Positions 45,549 through 56,834 of a DNA stretch of 64,000 bases are shown here, in pieces (position 1 is the first letter of the stretch; each line of letters opens with the position of its first letter). Under the pieces are notes generated by a model that had not been told where the DNA came from, made no database searches, and worked only from the letters and a program-made list of their open reading frames with translations. Both the position numbers and the translations under genes were made by a program. This DNA comes from Porodaedalea pini (Eukaryota; Basidiomycota; Agaricomycetes; Hymenochaetales; Hymenochaetaceae). The stretch spans positions 248,001 to 312,000 of the forward strand of contig NBAY01000038.1 of the NCBI GenBank assembly GCA_002794775.1. The letters are read 5' to 3'.

Positions 45549-47082
45549 ATGGCCGCTGATCAGACAAACGGACACACTAACGGTGTCAACAATCAGCTCA
45601 AACGCGAGCCTCTCGTCTACAGCGGGAGCTTGGACACGTTCAAGTCATTTGATGTCACAACAGTCATCGGACGCGAATTCCCTGATGTTCAATTGACCGA
45701 TCTCATGAAGTCCCCGGACGCGGACAGGTTCCTCAGGGACTTGGCGATAACAGGTGGGCTCTTCGTGCAGCTAAGCCGCCACTTGATATTCACGTTGCTC
45801 GAACTTTAGTCAGTCAGCGCGGCGTGGTGTTCTTCCGCAACCAGGATATCGATCTTGAAAGTCAGAAGGAGATTGCTCAGAGGCTTGGTAAACTGTCTGG
45901 CAAGCCGGAGACATCAAAGCTCCATGTCCATCCCCTTTTCAACTCACCGGACAACACTCCGCTCAATGATCAAGGAGAAATGGATCCTCACGGTGAGCAT
46001 TGGAACCTTGAGATTTGTAGCTGAATCGAAATTGTTCAATCATTAGTCTATGTCATCTCTTCAAAGAGCCAGGGAAAGCTGTACAAATTCATGACTCACA
46101 GGTTATCGGCCGCACCAGCTTCGTCAGGATGGCACTCGGAGTTTGTATTCTCTGACCCACCGTATGAATGTCAGCTAACGAAATTTAACAAACAGCCTGA
46201 CTTTTGAGAACATCCCATCGGACTATTCGTGTCTTAAGCTCACAAACACACCGCCCAGTGGAGGAGATACGGTGAGATTGACCTCTATGACTTATGATCA
46301 CTTTATGCATTGAACTGGTTGCTTTTAATAATAGTTGTGGGCGTCAGGCTACGAGGTTTACGACCGCATCTCGCCCTCCATGCGTGAATACCTCTCAACT
46401 CTGACTGCGACACACGCCCAAGCCGTCTTCAAACGCTCGGCTGACGCCGGCGGATTCCCAGTCGTCTCTCCGCGCGGTGCTCCGGAGAACGTCGGTGATG
46501 CGTGCGAGGTGTCCCACCCGGTCGTGCGCACGAACCCGGTTACAGGCTGGCGCAGCATTTATGCGGTCGGACTGCACTGTCGGGAGATTGACAATGTCAC
46601 TACATACGAGAGCAATAAGATCATGGAGTACTTTGAGTATCTGATTACGCAGTGCGTGTCTGTTTGACTACGTCGCTGGTTTCGATCTGTATTTACAAAT
46701 TTATCTAGCAATCATGACCTGCAAGTGCGGTTCAGATGGAAGCCGAACGATGTAGCTATTTGGGACAAGTCAGGCTTTATCTTTTTAGAATTACTTCTTG
46801 ACTGATCTGACATTTCCGAACCATCCAGCCGCTCGGTCTATCACAGTGCGACGTCAGTTTCTCCCTACTCTACCCTTTCGGCTGGTCAAATAACTTCTAT
46901 CTTTAGTCCTGACCTAGTTGGTGAGAGAGAAGGCCGACGAACCACATCTGTTGGGGAGCGCCCGTACTTCGACCCTGCCGTACGTCCTGTCATTTTCCTT
47001 GCTAGCCCTCTTACAAATTCTTAATCGTCAGTCCATGTCAAGACGCGAGGCTCTGACTAAAGGTATCGTTGCTTCGGCCTGA
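45549..47082 (+). CDS. TauD/TfdA-family Fe(II)/2-oxoglutarate dioxygenase
   Basis: Nine exons (45549-45753, 45810-45992, 46047-46140, 46196-46271, 46335-46651, 46709-46768, 46829-46852, 46907-46979, 47032-47082) sum to 1083 nt and give 360 aa. Family marks: RGVVFFRNQDID, KLHVHP, GWHSDLTFENIPSDYSCLKL (iron-binding H.D), PPSGGDTLWASGYEVYDRIS, and VAIWDNRSVYHSAT (distal iron His, then the 2-oxoglutarate-binding region with Arg downstream). Such enzymes hydroxylate taurine, sulfonates or other small acids, coupled to 2-oxoglutarate decarboxylation. One exon is only 24 nt. The neighbours (transporter, NmrA-type reductase) suggest a small catabolic group. Confidence 0.9.
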
Positions 47083-47475
47083 GCAACAGTGTGAATCCCA
47101 TAACACAAATGGGATCGGGGCGATGCTATCGTGCGTCTTTCTCGCAGAACTTTCCATGCCCTTGTAGTACAATCCATTGAGACCAAAAAAGAATATGATC
47201 TCGGCGTGAATCCGAAATGAAGTCAAGACGCGATTATCCTTGAAGTCTCGCTCACACGTGACAGATGGTCTTTAATTTGTGGTCTTTGCAATGGTACATC
47301 ATATCTTCGGATCCTTCCGTCGATGCAGAGGCTTTGCTGACTACTCACGCGCAACTACGCTGACCTTCAGAGAGAGCTTTGTAACGTTAAATACCCAGCT
47401 GCTGACAGATGGCCACCAACGAACATCATATAAATACAGGCAGGATTATTACGAAGCAGGGTATTCTTCTTCACC
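47083..47475. other. Intergenic between dioxygenase and reductase
   Basis: About 390 bases. TATAAATAC near 47430 is a possible TATA box for the reductase. Nothing else recognised. Confidence 0.4.
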
Positions 47476-48571
47476 ATGAGCAGAATTTCAGTCTTGATCA
47501 TTGGTGCGACTGGGAAAACTGGAGGAAGCATTGCTGATGCGCTGCTGCCGGAACCAGACTACGTGGGGTTCCACTATGCACTCGCCTTTTGTACAAGCAG
47601 CTAATCGACCCCAACTCATCAGCGCGTCGTCGCCGCCATCCGCAGCTCGTCTTTACAGAAGCCAGCGGTGGCGGATCTAAAGTCTCGGGGCGCAGAGATT
47701 CGAGAAATCGACATAGGAACTGCCACAGAAGAACAGCTCGTAGTACTGCTCAAGGACATCGACATCGTCCTGTCGGCCATTGAATGGACCCAGTTGCAGT
47801 TGCAATATCCGCTCATTGATGCTGCGAAGAAGGCGGGCGTCAAGCGGTTTATTCCGTGCGACTGGTCTCCCGCGTGCGTGCGTGGAGTTCGAAAGCTTCA
47901 TGACGAGGTAGGATCGGTGTCGTTTCTCACTTTCTACCAGGGGACTACTATTCTTTTCACATTAGAAACTTGCTGTTCACGACTATATCCTCAAAGTGGG
48001 CATTGGGTACACGTTTGTCGACGCTGGCGGGTGGTGAGTCCCTTGAACTGGGTTGACAAATCTCTCTTTGGTGGTGGTCAGTCTGAACTTCTGTACTAGG
48101 TTTTTGCTTCCCATAGTCGACCTGCCTAAGTCAGAACTGTTGCTCTTCGTCGAGTTCACCAGGCATATAACCGGCACTGGCGATGTGAAGAACGCGGTCA
48201 TCCACATACGTGACATTGGCCGCTTCGCCTCCCGCATCCTCCGAGATCCCCGCACTCTCAATCGCTACGTCTTCTGCTACTCCGAGGAAGTGACGCAGAA
48301 CGAGGCCTTCGCCGTTGTGAAACGCGTTTCCGGCAAGGAGATCACTCCGATCCACGTCAGTAAGGAAGACGTATTGGCGAACGTAAAGAAAGCCCAAGGC
48401 GTGGAGCTCACGATCTGGGAGTATTCGCTGAGCATGTATATCCGGGGCGACAATACAGTGGAGAACGCGAAGAAAGCGGAGTATGGAGGGGCGCTGAACG
48501 CGAAGGAGCTTTATCCAGACTTGAAGCTGTGCTCTTTGGAGGAGTACGCTAGGGAGTACTATCGCGAGTAG
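47476..48571 (+). CDS. NmrA-like / isoflavone-reductase-like NAD(P)-binding protein
   Basis: Exons 47476-47562, 47623-47907, 47966-48033 and 48100-48571 sum to 912 nt (303 aa). It begins MSRISVLIIGATGKTGGSIADALL with the GxxGxxG dinucleotide loop, then RGAEIREIDIG, DIDIVLSAIEWTQLQLQYPLIDAAKKAGVKRFIPCDW, KLAVHDYILKVGIGYTFVDAGGW and an IHIRDIGRFASRIL segment. These are the order and spacing of the atypical short-chain dehydrogenases in this group, which act as reductases or redox sensors. The substrate is not predictable. It is co-oriented with the dioxygenase 390 bases upstream. Confidence 0.88.
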
Positions 48572-48723
48572 TGCAATTAAAGTCAATATCACATAGCCGT
48601 CCCCATGGTAAACTCATTGGTCATCTGAGTTCAGGAAAATCACCATCACATAAGCGAAAATAACCCTCACTCACCGAATGAACAGACTTGTTTTTACGCG
48701 GCTGTTGCTAATTAGATTTCCAA

Positions 48724-49376
48724 GCTGACCACTGCTACCAATAATCCTCCTCTCTCATCTGAGTCCCGAGACCTCTTCAGATTGTCAAGGACTTAGAATG
48801 GCGTGCGACGAGGCTACGTGATCTTCCCAAGGATATACTATCCGCGAAGAATTGTGAAGTAGCGGTATATAAACAAACAATCGTTTTATACTCGCCATCG
48901 GAATGCCTGTCAGGATGCAGAACGCAGTCACAGCCGCCAGCATGCCTAGGAAAGATAGCATTGAGCGTGAGCCAAAGGCCTGCGGGCCATGGGGAAAAGC
49001 GCATGAACCGAAAGTACGGAGTACGAGTTTGCATTCCGCTATCAGGCAGCTGTTTATCGCCGTCGCTCCTATGCACTGGCCATCACTCTGGAGGAAACGA
49101 GAATTAATTTTCAACTGCCTTTAAGTTTCAGAATAGTAGTGGCTTACGATCATAGAGTACATGACGATAGATCTCACTTCAGATAAAGCTAGCTTGGAAA
49201 AGATAAACTTGAAAAGGTGAAAGTACTGACTCTAAGGAAGTCCTTTTGGCTGCATGATAGTCTACGAACATGTAGCTTCGATGTTAGCAATAGATCTCCC
49301 GTACACCAGCTAAAGAAACATGAAATTATACTGACACATCCAACAAATCCGGCAATGTCCAGTACGAATATCGGAA
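48724..49376 (-). pseudogene. Truncated copy of the 3' half of the MFS transporter gene
   Basis: DNA from 48724 to 49376 aligns with 41708-42656, including introns: GMLAAVTAFCILTGIPM is preserved in both. The copy lacks about 275 bases corresponding to 42045-42320, has lost reading-frame continuity and has no 5' half. Homology stops abruptly at GGAA/TTACTG (49376/49377), the edge of a repeated element. Confidence 0.85.
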
Positions 49377-49406
49377 TTACTGCCCTTTTCAGAAGTATTG
49401 TCACAC
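49377..49406 (+). repeat. Terminal block of a repeated element, copy 1
   Basis: The 30 bases from TTACTGCCC to TTGTCACAC are identical to 50625-50654, and weaker similarity continues about 30 bases further in both. The left edge coincides with the break in MFS homology, so it is likely an element end. Confidence 0.6.
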
Positions 49407-49900
49407 GTGATTTCACTGATTTTCGTGCCACAAGTAGAGTTGGAGGGGAAACTCCTGGAGGCCTGTGGAAATCATTAACCACTGTGGCTAACTTGGGGAG
49501 GGACCGGTGGTTGTGGTTAACCACCGGTTGGAAACTGTAGGAAGATGTTGTGTAAGCATCCAAATATAGTAATCTGTAAACAATTGTTGCTCCGCCGAAC
49601 ACTTGAAATTTGGCCGCTTCCATCAAGTCTCCCACCCACTTCTGCAGAACCGCATGTCCCGGGAACTCTGTATTATATTTCCTTAATACATCCACCACAG
49701 CCACAAGACCCAGACCTTGCTCCTTAAGTTTTATACCAATTTGGCACCCTTCTGGACATAAAGCAACCTCCTGTGCATGATTCATGGCTCCATCTGTGCT
49801 ATAATCTTCAACATCCTCAGCAGGAAGACTGAATGATTTAACATCATAGTACTGATTTGAGAAAGGAAGGTTATCTGGGAGACTAGAAAGATAGTAGAAT
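49400..49900 (-). CDS. Transposon-associated reading frame of unknown function
   Basis: Minus-strand frame beginning after a plausible acceptor near 49885 (LPDNLPFSNQYYDVKSF), through MNHAQEVALCPEGCQIGIKLKEQ, LGLVAVVDVLRKYNTEFPG, and VGDLMEAAKFQVFGG. It has no in-frame stop until it reads into the MFS fragment. Its codon use looks coding, but no domain is recognised. It lies wholly inside the repeat-bounded interval 49377-50654. Confidence 0.35.
49478..49528. repeat. Cluster of GTGGTTAACCAC-type palindromes
   Basis: AACCACTGTGG at about 49478 is followed by a 10-bp perfect stem ACCGGTGGTT/AACCACCGGT (49503-49512 and 49519-49528, loop GTGGTT). Related motifs recur just before the second terminal block: GTGGTTAACCC and AACCACAGTGGTT (50595-50626). 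Confidence 0.5.
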
Positions 49901-50624
49901 TGTTAGAGTACAACCACGTACTCAACAATCACTCAACCATTATACCTACAAACGACATAGGCGGAGGTCGAGTGATGTGGGAGATCGATAGCGGGCACTG
50001 TTCAGGCAACCACCATGCCCACAGACACAAGGGTGAAGAGGGGAGGAGTCAAACACATGAGTGTTGCAGATGACAATGTCAAGAGTAAGCAGTGTAGATT
50101 AAATGAATATTGAGGTGAGGGACAATACAGGTGAACCGCAATACCTGTGTGACCTAACTACTATAATGAGGGTGATGTTCCTGGGAAATGGAACATGATG
50201 GAATGTTGTGGAATGTTCTTACTAATGAATAGATGACATCACTCATGACCATGTGCAAGGGTCATGTGATCAATAAGTCAGGTGATGTCAGTGAAAGGAG
50301 CAACAAGAGAAAGAGTCCAGTGGGGGAGGGGGGAAGGGATGTCAGTGAGGGTGAAGACAATGAAAGAAAGGGGGAAAAGGGGTGCACACACTTGGGATCC
50401 TAACAAGAATAGCTCTTGAAACTTAGTTTCAAGCTCTTGAGGACCTAGAATGCTAACAGACATAGAAAAAAATGTATGTGCCTCGGCTCAAAATGTTTTT
50501 TGATTAGATTACCCTACACTATGACATAAGAAATTATGACTAATACATCTAATTGGGTTTGCCACAGGCCATTTTTGACAGTGCCCTGTGGTGAAGTGGT
50601 TAACCCTGTGGGAAACCACAGTGG
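49901..50624. other. Interior of repeated element, non-coding
   Basis: Contains local near-repeats (GGAATGTTGTGGAATGTTC near 50200) and purine-rich tracts (50285-50390). No supported gene beyond the minus-strand frame at its left edge. Confidence 0.4.
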
Positions 50625-50654
50625 TTACTGCCCTTTTCAGAAGTATTGTCACAC
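50625..50654 (+). repeat. Terminal block of a repeated element, copy 2
   Basis: Exact 30-base direct copy of 49377-49406, here preceded by AACCACAGTGG instead of MFS-derived DNA. The two copies are 1248 bases apart and in the same orientation. Confidence 0.6.
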
Positions 50655-51029
50655 ATCAGATTCATGTGGTTTTGATGCGTCTTGCGGCATAACTGTCGAA
50701 ATTCGAGTAAATGACGATTTACTGTGTCAATTCCTCACGATACATGTTCATTAAGCACTCAAAAAAATGTACTTGCTCATCCAAATCCGAATCTGTAAAA
50801 ATATCTGAGGTTAGATGAATATGTTTGTCAAAATAAGTCAAACAATGTTGACCAGCCCTGTTTCAACACCTCACCCTCTGAAAGGAAATTTTCGCACATT
50901 CGGAAACGTCGATCAAGGCAGATCATCGTTGATCATACACGTGGTTACGTGGTCACCTGATCTTGACGGATACTTGCCCAGGCAAAAATCCGTCAGTCAC
51001 AGTCACGCTACACTGTCACACCTTGTGAC

Positions 51030-51707
51030 ATGGCACACAAACGTCAAGAAAGCAAAGGACAACCAATGGAGGTTGATCCTCAATGCACCAAGTGCATGCT
51101 ACTACAGAACGTAGCACAGAAGGTCCCAGAACTCCTGAAGACAATAGGATTAATGGACCAGGACGTCACATTACGAGCACACAAGTGGGAAGGCCAATCC
51201 CCATACTTTGAAACAGGACAGGCAATCTACTATCGAGATGCCAAGACATATAAAGTCCACATCAGTAAAGAAGAACGTGGCATGGAGAACTACAAATGGG
51301 ATACAGTTATCCAATACAATAAGGAGCCACATGAAGAATGCAGGAACTGCAAGATGATGATACGAATACCTACCCCGAGTCCAGCACAAGGGAATGACAT
51401 ACCAATACACATAACGACAGCACTCAAGCACTGTTGGGCATACCTCAGGGATATAAAGCATCAAGGCACGATTACGCTATATGAATTCGAGCACGTGTCA
51501 CGAAGACGAACATTCAAGATCACTCTAGCCTTAGGAGTACATGACCCACCATTCACAATGGAGACATGTCTCGGCGGAGCAGCCCTATCACCGAGTGGAC
51601 CTGACACTGAATGGCGATCCAAGAATAACCCATGGATCCACATGGTTATCCCCAATGGATTTGAATGGGAGGAAGGAGCACCCGAGCGCAGCAATGCAAC
51701 CCGATAG
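51030..51707 (+). CDS. Orphan 225-aa reading frame in repeat-rich DNA
   Basis: Uninterrupted frame from ATG (MAHKRQESKGQPMEVDPQ) to TAG. It contains two CxxC pairs, CTKC and CRNC, about 75 residues apart, which could bind zinc, and a central ITTALKHCWAYLRDIKHQGTI. No known fold is evident. Codon use looks coding, and there is no intron. The location between a repeat end and LTR-like promoter sequence suggests a mobile-element gene, but I cannot name the element. Confidence 0.45.
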   Translation: MAHKRQESKGQPMEVDPQCTKCMLLQNVAQKVPELLKTIGLMDQDVTLRAHKWEGQSPYFETGQAIYYRDAKTYKVHISKEERGMENYKWDTVIQYNKEPHEECRNCKMMIRIPTPSPAQGNDIPIHITTALKHCWAYLRDIKHQGTITLYEFEHVSRRRTFKITLALGVHDPPFTMETCLGGAALSPSGPDTEWRSKNNPWIHMVIPNGFEWEEGAPERSNATR

Positions 51708-53380
51708 GCTATGCAGTGCCACAACCGAGGAAGACACTTCGAGAAGCAGGGAAATAAAGCCCCGATATAGAAGCACACGGGAGAAGCAGGGAGTTAATTA
51801 AATCGAAGCATGTGGAGAACGCGGGAACCTGACTACCAAATCAGTCTGCTCGCACTTCAGCGCGCATGTGCAGACATCACGTGACTCAAACCCGCAGTCC
51901 AAATTGCAGAATACAAGCAAACCATTGGACAGAGTACATGTGCACACATCCCCACCGCAGCAGCCAAGTGCTGCGGCCACCTGAAACATAGGAAGGAAGC
52001 GGAAGGGCATCTGGTTGGACAGAACGTAAAGAAATTAGAAATTCAGTAGGCTATATAAGGCTGAGTAACTAGCACCCCAGATCCCCATTCTCTATCGCTT
52101 TTACATTTCTTTCAGAAGGTTACAGAACACTGCTACTTCTTACCCCTACCTCTACATCTATAACTACCACTGTGTAATATCCTCCTTGGTTGAATAACGA
52201 GTCCGCCCCATACTGGGTTGAGGATTTGTCCCAAGTTGAATAAGGATTGACTTTGATTGAGTAGACCCTCAGCTACGCCACGCTTAGAAGGTTCCTCTCA
52301 TTGTCCACAGAACCAAGTCTGGTTGAGTGCATCTCAGCTACGCCAAGCCTCGCAGTTTGCCTCCTAGACAACATCGCAGCATAACCAAAACGTCTCTCGA
52401 CCCTCTAGGGCATTACCTCCCCTATCTGCTGTAACTAAGTGCTTTCAATACCAACCTCAGGTTCCACCTGATAAGGGCAGCGAAGGAGAAGCTGGTTACG
52501 GGATCGGTCGAAGATAAGTAAAGTCGTCTCGGTAATACACCACTCAGAGGACCATACAGTCCGGAAGGCAACCCCTTCGTGGTTAAAGAATTGGAATATT
52601 CGCCCGACCCTAACACCCTCACTATATGCAAAAATCATATCCCTTTCCTCTCATCCTGTAATTTTTTTTTCTCCACCTGTAAATTAGGTTCACATGTATG
52701 GCAATCCTATGCATAAGTTTGGTGTCATTCTGTGCACTATTCATGGTGTAATGGGGATGTTTCTGTTCTTCAGACATCTGCTCTCACCCAGGTTTGGACA
52801 GTCCATTTCATACAGCTCTGCCAATTTGACAGGTAAAAATACAAAACTTCTTGCACTACATAGACAATCCTATCTACTACAGCCTGGGTTATTTGGAGGC
52901 CCCTCTGCCTTGATTTGACACTGTAGTGGTAATTTATTTTTGACCTGCGCACCATAGCACCATGTGCTGCCTGCACATCTGAAGTATAGAAGTTGGGAAC
53001 AATGTGTTGCTTCATAAGTACTGCTCCATCTCAAGAAGAGATGGCCACAGATATCTCACTGGCATACCAGGTGAGTGTATCTGCCATGCAGGACCACTAG
53101 TAGATACACAAGTGTATGTTCATGCAAACAGACTCAAAGATGTCCTTTCAGATCCAGAACAGCAACAGCTGGCAGCCTCTTCTTGGTCAAGAGCAAGGCA
53201 TAACCATTGTCACCCATAGTCTAGACAGAAGAGCAGATGGCTTCACTGAAGAGAGGTTGGTGTGCTACAATGGTCAGTGGTATATGCAGATTAGGGGTTG
53301 GCACGTGAACACATTCACCACGAAAACACCCTTCTCTCCCACCACAATGATGCATGGCAAGGCCCTCTCAAACGATGCAT
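51708..53380. other. Repeat-like, non-coding stretch with a TATA/CT-rich promoter-like block
   Basis: TATATAAGG at 52052-52060 is followed by CT-rich DNA, and CTCAGCTACGCCA(C/A)GC is repeated at about 52270 and 52332. This resembles the U3-R part of an LTR, but no terminal TG...CA repeat pair could be matched, so I do not call one. From 52690 to 53380 the sequence is AT-rich transposon-like DNA without an open gene. Confidence 0.4.
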
Positions 53381-54560
53381 GATCCATTCTCTTCAAGCTG
53401 CACCAATCCAATGAGTTCACCATGGACCATCTTTCTGTGTTGACAGACATCAATCGTCGAACAATCTATCGGATCATAAAAGACTGGGAGGCTACTGGGG
53501 GCATTGAGAGAGATGGAAAGAGGACTGGCTGGCCAAAGCTGTTGGACTATCTGGATGTACAGGTGAGGTGTAGTGTGCCAGTGCTGATAGACATTGCTCA
53601 TCAGGATTCTATTTGCCACCAGTATCTCCTCAGTTCAGTCGATCAACGCAGGGACCTATTTCTTGATGAGCTGAGGTAGAAGCTCGGCACATCTTCTGGT
53701 AAATATGTTTTAGACTCTACGATATGGAGGATGTTGGAATGGGCTGGATTCACTATGAAAAGGGTATGGTCTTTCGTTTTCAACTAGTTGAGCCCAAATC
53801 CAACCTGGTCGAAGATTTCAAAGAAGGCACGCAAACACAGTGAGACTGCACAAATACAATATTGTCTCAAAATTGGTGAGAAATACAAAGCTGAACAGCT
53901 CATGTTCATTGACAAAAGTGCTTGTGACTGTTGCACTTTCTTGAGAAAAAAGGCATGGGCTTTACGCAGGCATCAAGCCAGCCACAAACAGTTTTTCGCC
54001 AGGGGAAAGAGGTACGCGTAGTCCCGTCATACCTCAGGGTGTCATATGTCAAACTTCCTCCAGGTATTCAATCCTTCCAGCAATCTCTCTTGACGGAATG
54101 CTTGACTGTGTCATATTGGAAGGCTCATTCAATATAGAATCCTTTACCACTTTCATCACACATCTCCTCAATCATATGGAACCTTTTCCAGGACCAAACT
54201 CAGTCATTGTCATGGACAACTGTGCTATCCACAAGTTGAATGAAATTTGCGAGTTGATCGAATCCAGGTGCAGTGCTTTTTCCTCCCGTGCATCGCTCCA
54301 GCACTGATGCATTCTGTAATCACATGTCTAGCGGCATGAAGCTTGAATTCCTTCCTGCATACTCTCCAGATTTCAATCCAATTGAATTGGCCTTCTTGCT
54401 ACTCAAAACTTGACTTTGACAACTTGCCCTTCCAGAAGAAGGAGGAGATGTTGTGGTGTATGCACAGCTTTATGGAGAGATTATGTCGATTAGTGCAAAT
54501 GACTGTTGAGCCTTCTACCAACACTACGGGTATGTTCGCTGGCCCTGGTGCATAGCTACC
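53380..54560 (+). mobile_element. Decayed Tc1/mariner-type transposase
   Basis: Frames must be switched to read it. MDHLSVLTDINRRTIYRIIKDW (helix-turn-helix, 53422 on) and LFLDELR are followed by a stop at 53677-53679. STIWRMLEWAGFTMKR, MFIDKSACDC (first Asp), WALRRHQASHKQFFARGKR, EGSFNIESFTTFITHLLNHMEPF, VIVMDNCAIHK (second Asp) and LEFLPAYSPDFNPIELAF (third acidic position) come after it. Order and motifs fit the fungal Tc1/mariner DDE group. Several stops and frameshifts make it inactive. I could not define terminal inverted repeats. Confidence 0.8.
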
Positions 54561-54971
54561 CTCAATTCTCAAGTGAAATCCTCTGACAACGTGCTCAGGT
54601 GAAAGTCACATGGACAGAAATAGCTTTCAATTATCAACAAATCTATGTCATTTTTGAGTGTAGTCCTCTATTGATATGCTTTGATAGTAATGATTAGGAG
54701 TGATCATTTAGCTGTGAGAATTGATGATGAGGTTGTAATCTTGGTCCGCATAGTGATAAAGATGATTGACAAGGCTGAGGTTGATGACTAATTTATCCTC
54801 CTCCACTATTTTCTATATGTCGTCCTTGGACAGCCCTTGGATATCATCCAGGTGAACTAGACCTCACTCTTCAAATGACTGCCTAAAAATCTGATAGTTA
54901 GGGCAGGGAGCTTGACCCCGTTCCATGTCCTTGTGCAGAGAGTCCAGCCACTTGCTAATAGATGGGAACTC
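54561..54971. other. Spacer between transposase remnant and the cargo-like gene
   Basis: GATGA-rich sequence (about 54720-54800), no open frame of note. It may hold the transposon's right end. Confidence 0.4.
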
Positions 54972-56570
54972 TCAAGGCCGCCTTTGACTGATCATGTTAT
55001 TGCCAAACATAGTCTGCATCATGAGAGGGTGCTGCATCATGGCTTGTAGCTGCATGGTTGAGGGGTGGTTAATCACAGGAGGTTCGCACGACACAGGATC
55101 AGGTGGAGCTGCATGGGTATAAACTTCTGCATTCCTCTCAGCTGCTCTTGCAGCTGAGTATGACTTGTGCAACTTTCTATCTAGAAGTTTAAGAGCCTCA
55201 GATGGATCGGTGTAGGTCACTCCTGGCATGTTTCGGTGCTTAGAAATAACAATAGACATTTTGAGTGAGATATATAGACTTGTGTGCAAAATGACAATTT
55301 AAGACTCACAAGAAGTTTCGCGTGCTCAGTGACATCCTCCATAGTGTATGTGACATGCTCCTGCATACCTTTCAGCATTGTGCACAGTTTACCGCCATGC
55401 TCATCACATGTGAAGCTCGCTACAATCTTGCATGTGATTTCCTCAATCTCATTATTGTATGTGCTCTTTGCATTATCAAGTGGCACTACTGTTGGCTTAG
55501 CTTTTGCCAGAGTCTTTTTGCCCCTTTTGCCCTGCACATTAGAATCCTATCTAGCCAGAATATCTGAGTTGAAATAGCTGGCGATGAAACACAATTGAAC
55601 AAACCTCTGGGAGATCTCTGATGATGATCTTTGGATCACTTTTGGTTTTCATCTTTTTGGCCACTTGCTCCTTACGGTGTTTGCGGACCTCTGCAAAGAC
55701 CTTATCCAATGCACTCTGATTATCTAGATACTCTGGAAGGTATTTGTTCAGGCCTTCTTTGATACACCATGGGCCCTCAACTCCAAGATGCGTGATGATG
55801 CAGGAGCCCCCTGTCACCTTTGCAACCTCAACCAATAAATCATTTAATAGCATGTCGGAGCACAAGATCAGCTCCCGTCTGCCGATGCTGTCTGAGACCA
55901 AGACCTTTACTTCAATCATGTCTCTGTCTGCCCTGTCTGTGGCTGGTGTTGACATAACCATCCCTTATGCCTTGGCTGTTCCAAGAGAAGGAATACTCCA
56001 GTCGGCAGGGCCATCTGATATACATGTAAGACCATGTTTATGATGTAAAATATCTCTTACCCGGCAAAAAAAAGCTGCCATCAGATGGAAAGTTGGGAAC
56101 TTCCTCATAAGTACTGTCTAACTGTAGAGTTTCATCAGCAGGGCCATTATAATCCCCGGCTTGTGCCACATCAAGGACTGAGATTTCTGCTACAGCAGCT
56201 GGATTGACATTGACGTCATCATCGTCATCGTCATCATCGCTGTTGTAATCCTGTTTGCAACAGTTCCAAAGAAAGAGAGTAAAAGCAGAATGTCAGTACA
56301 AGTAAGCATAGATTCTCAAGATGTTCAAGTCACCTTTCTGGCATGCTTTTTCAGCGGCCTCCTGGTCGGTTTAGTGTTTGAATTGAAAGGTGTTTGAGGC
56401 ACAGGGGTTCGTGGGGACTTGTGAATGGCTAGTTTTGCTTTGGGGCTTGCAGCTGCTCCTGTGATCTTTCTTGGTTGGCCATGGGGATGCTTGGGCACAT
56501 TTTTGATAGCCTTGGCTTTCTCAGCTGCTTTGGCCTTTTTGGAGGGGATTTTGGTACATTAAGGAGGCAT
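54972..56570 (-). pseudogene. Cargo-like gene of unknown function with a stop at codon 4
   Basis: Exon pieces read on the minus strand: TKIPSKKAKAAEKAKAIKNV (basic start), QDYNSDDDDDDDDVNVNPAAVAEI (Asp run near 56220-56250), MIEVKVLVSDSIGRRELILC, YLPEYLDNQSALDKVFAEVRKHRKEQV, GKRGKKTLAKAKPTV, CDEHGGKLCTMLKGMQEHVTYTMEDVTEHAKLL, then HRNMPGVTYTDPSEALKLLDRKL to the stop at 54972. Introns join cleanly (e.g. CTT/GTGAGT...CTAAG/CAC). The apparent start ATG at 56570-56568 is followed by CCT CCT TAA (56561-56559), so it is probably killed by one base. The C..H....C segment recalls a family common beside mushroom-fungus transposons. Function unknown. Confidence 0.5.
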
Positions 56571-56834
56571 AAGAGAAAAAAATCTATGTGAAAAAGTGAA
56601 TATGCAATGCTTAGATTATGGCATTCGGCTAGTGCTCTGGGTATATAAGGTCAGAAACTGTAAAAGGCAAGTCCTAGCACACTTCTTCATCCCAGATAGA
56701 GATCAGTCCACATGACAATGGCTGAGATATATGTAAGCTCACACCTGCATTGTCCTCTCTCATCACTCATGCCCTGCAGTTGCATTGTCTCGGACATATC
56801 CCCTTGTTGCACCACACTAGATCTCAATCGCAAC

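Noticed and set aside
51708..52440. Second LTR, suggested by TATATAAGG and CT-rich sequence
   Set aside because: No matching TG...CA ends, no second copy in the window, and no adjacent gag/pol. Left as unassigned repeat-like DNA.
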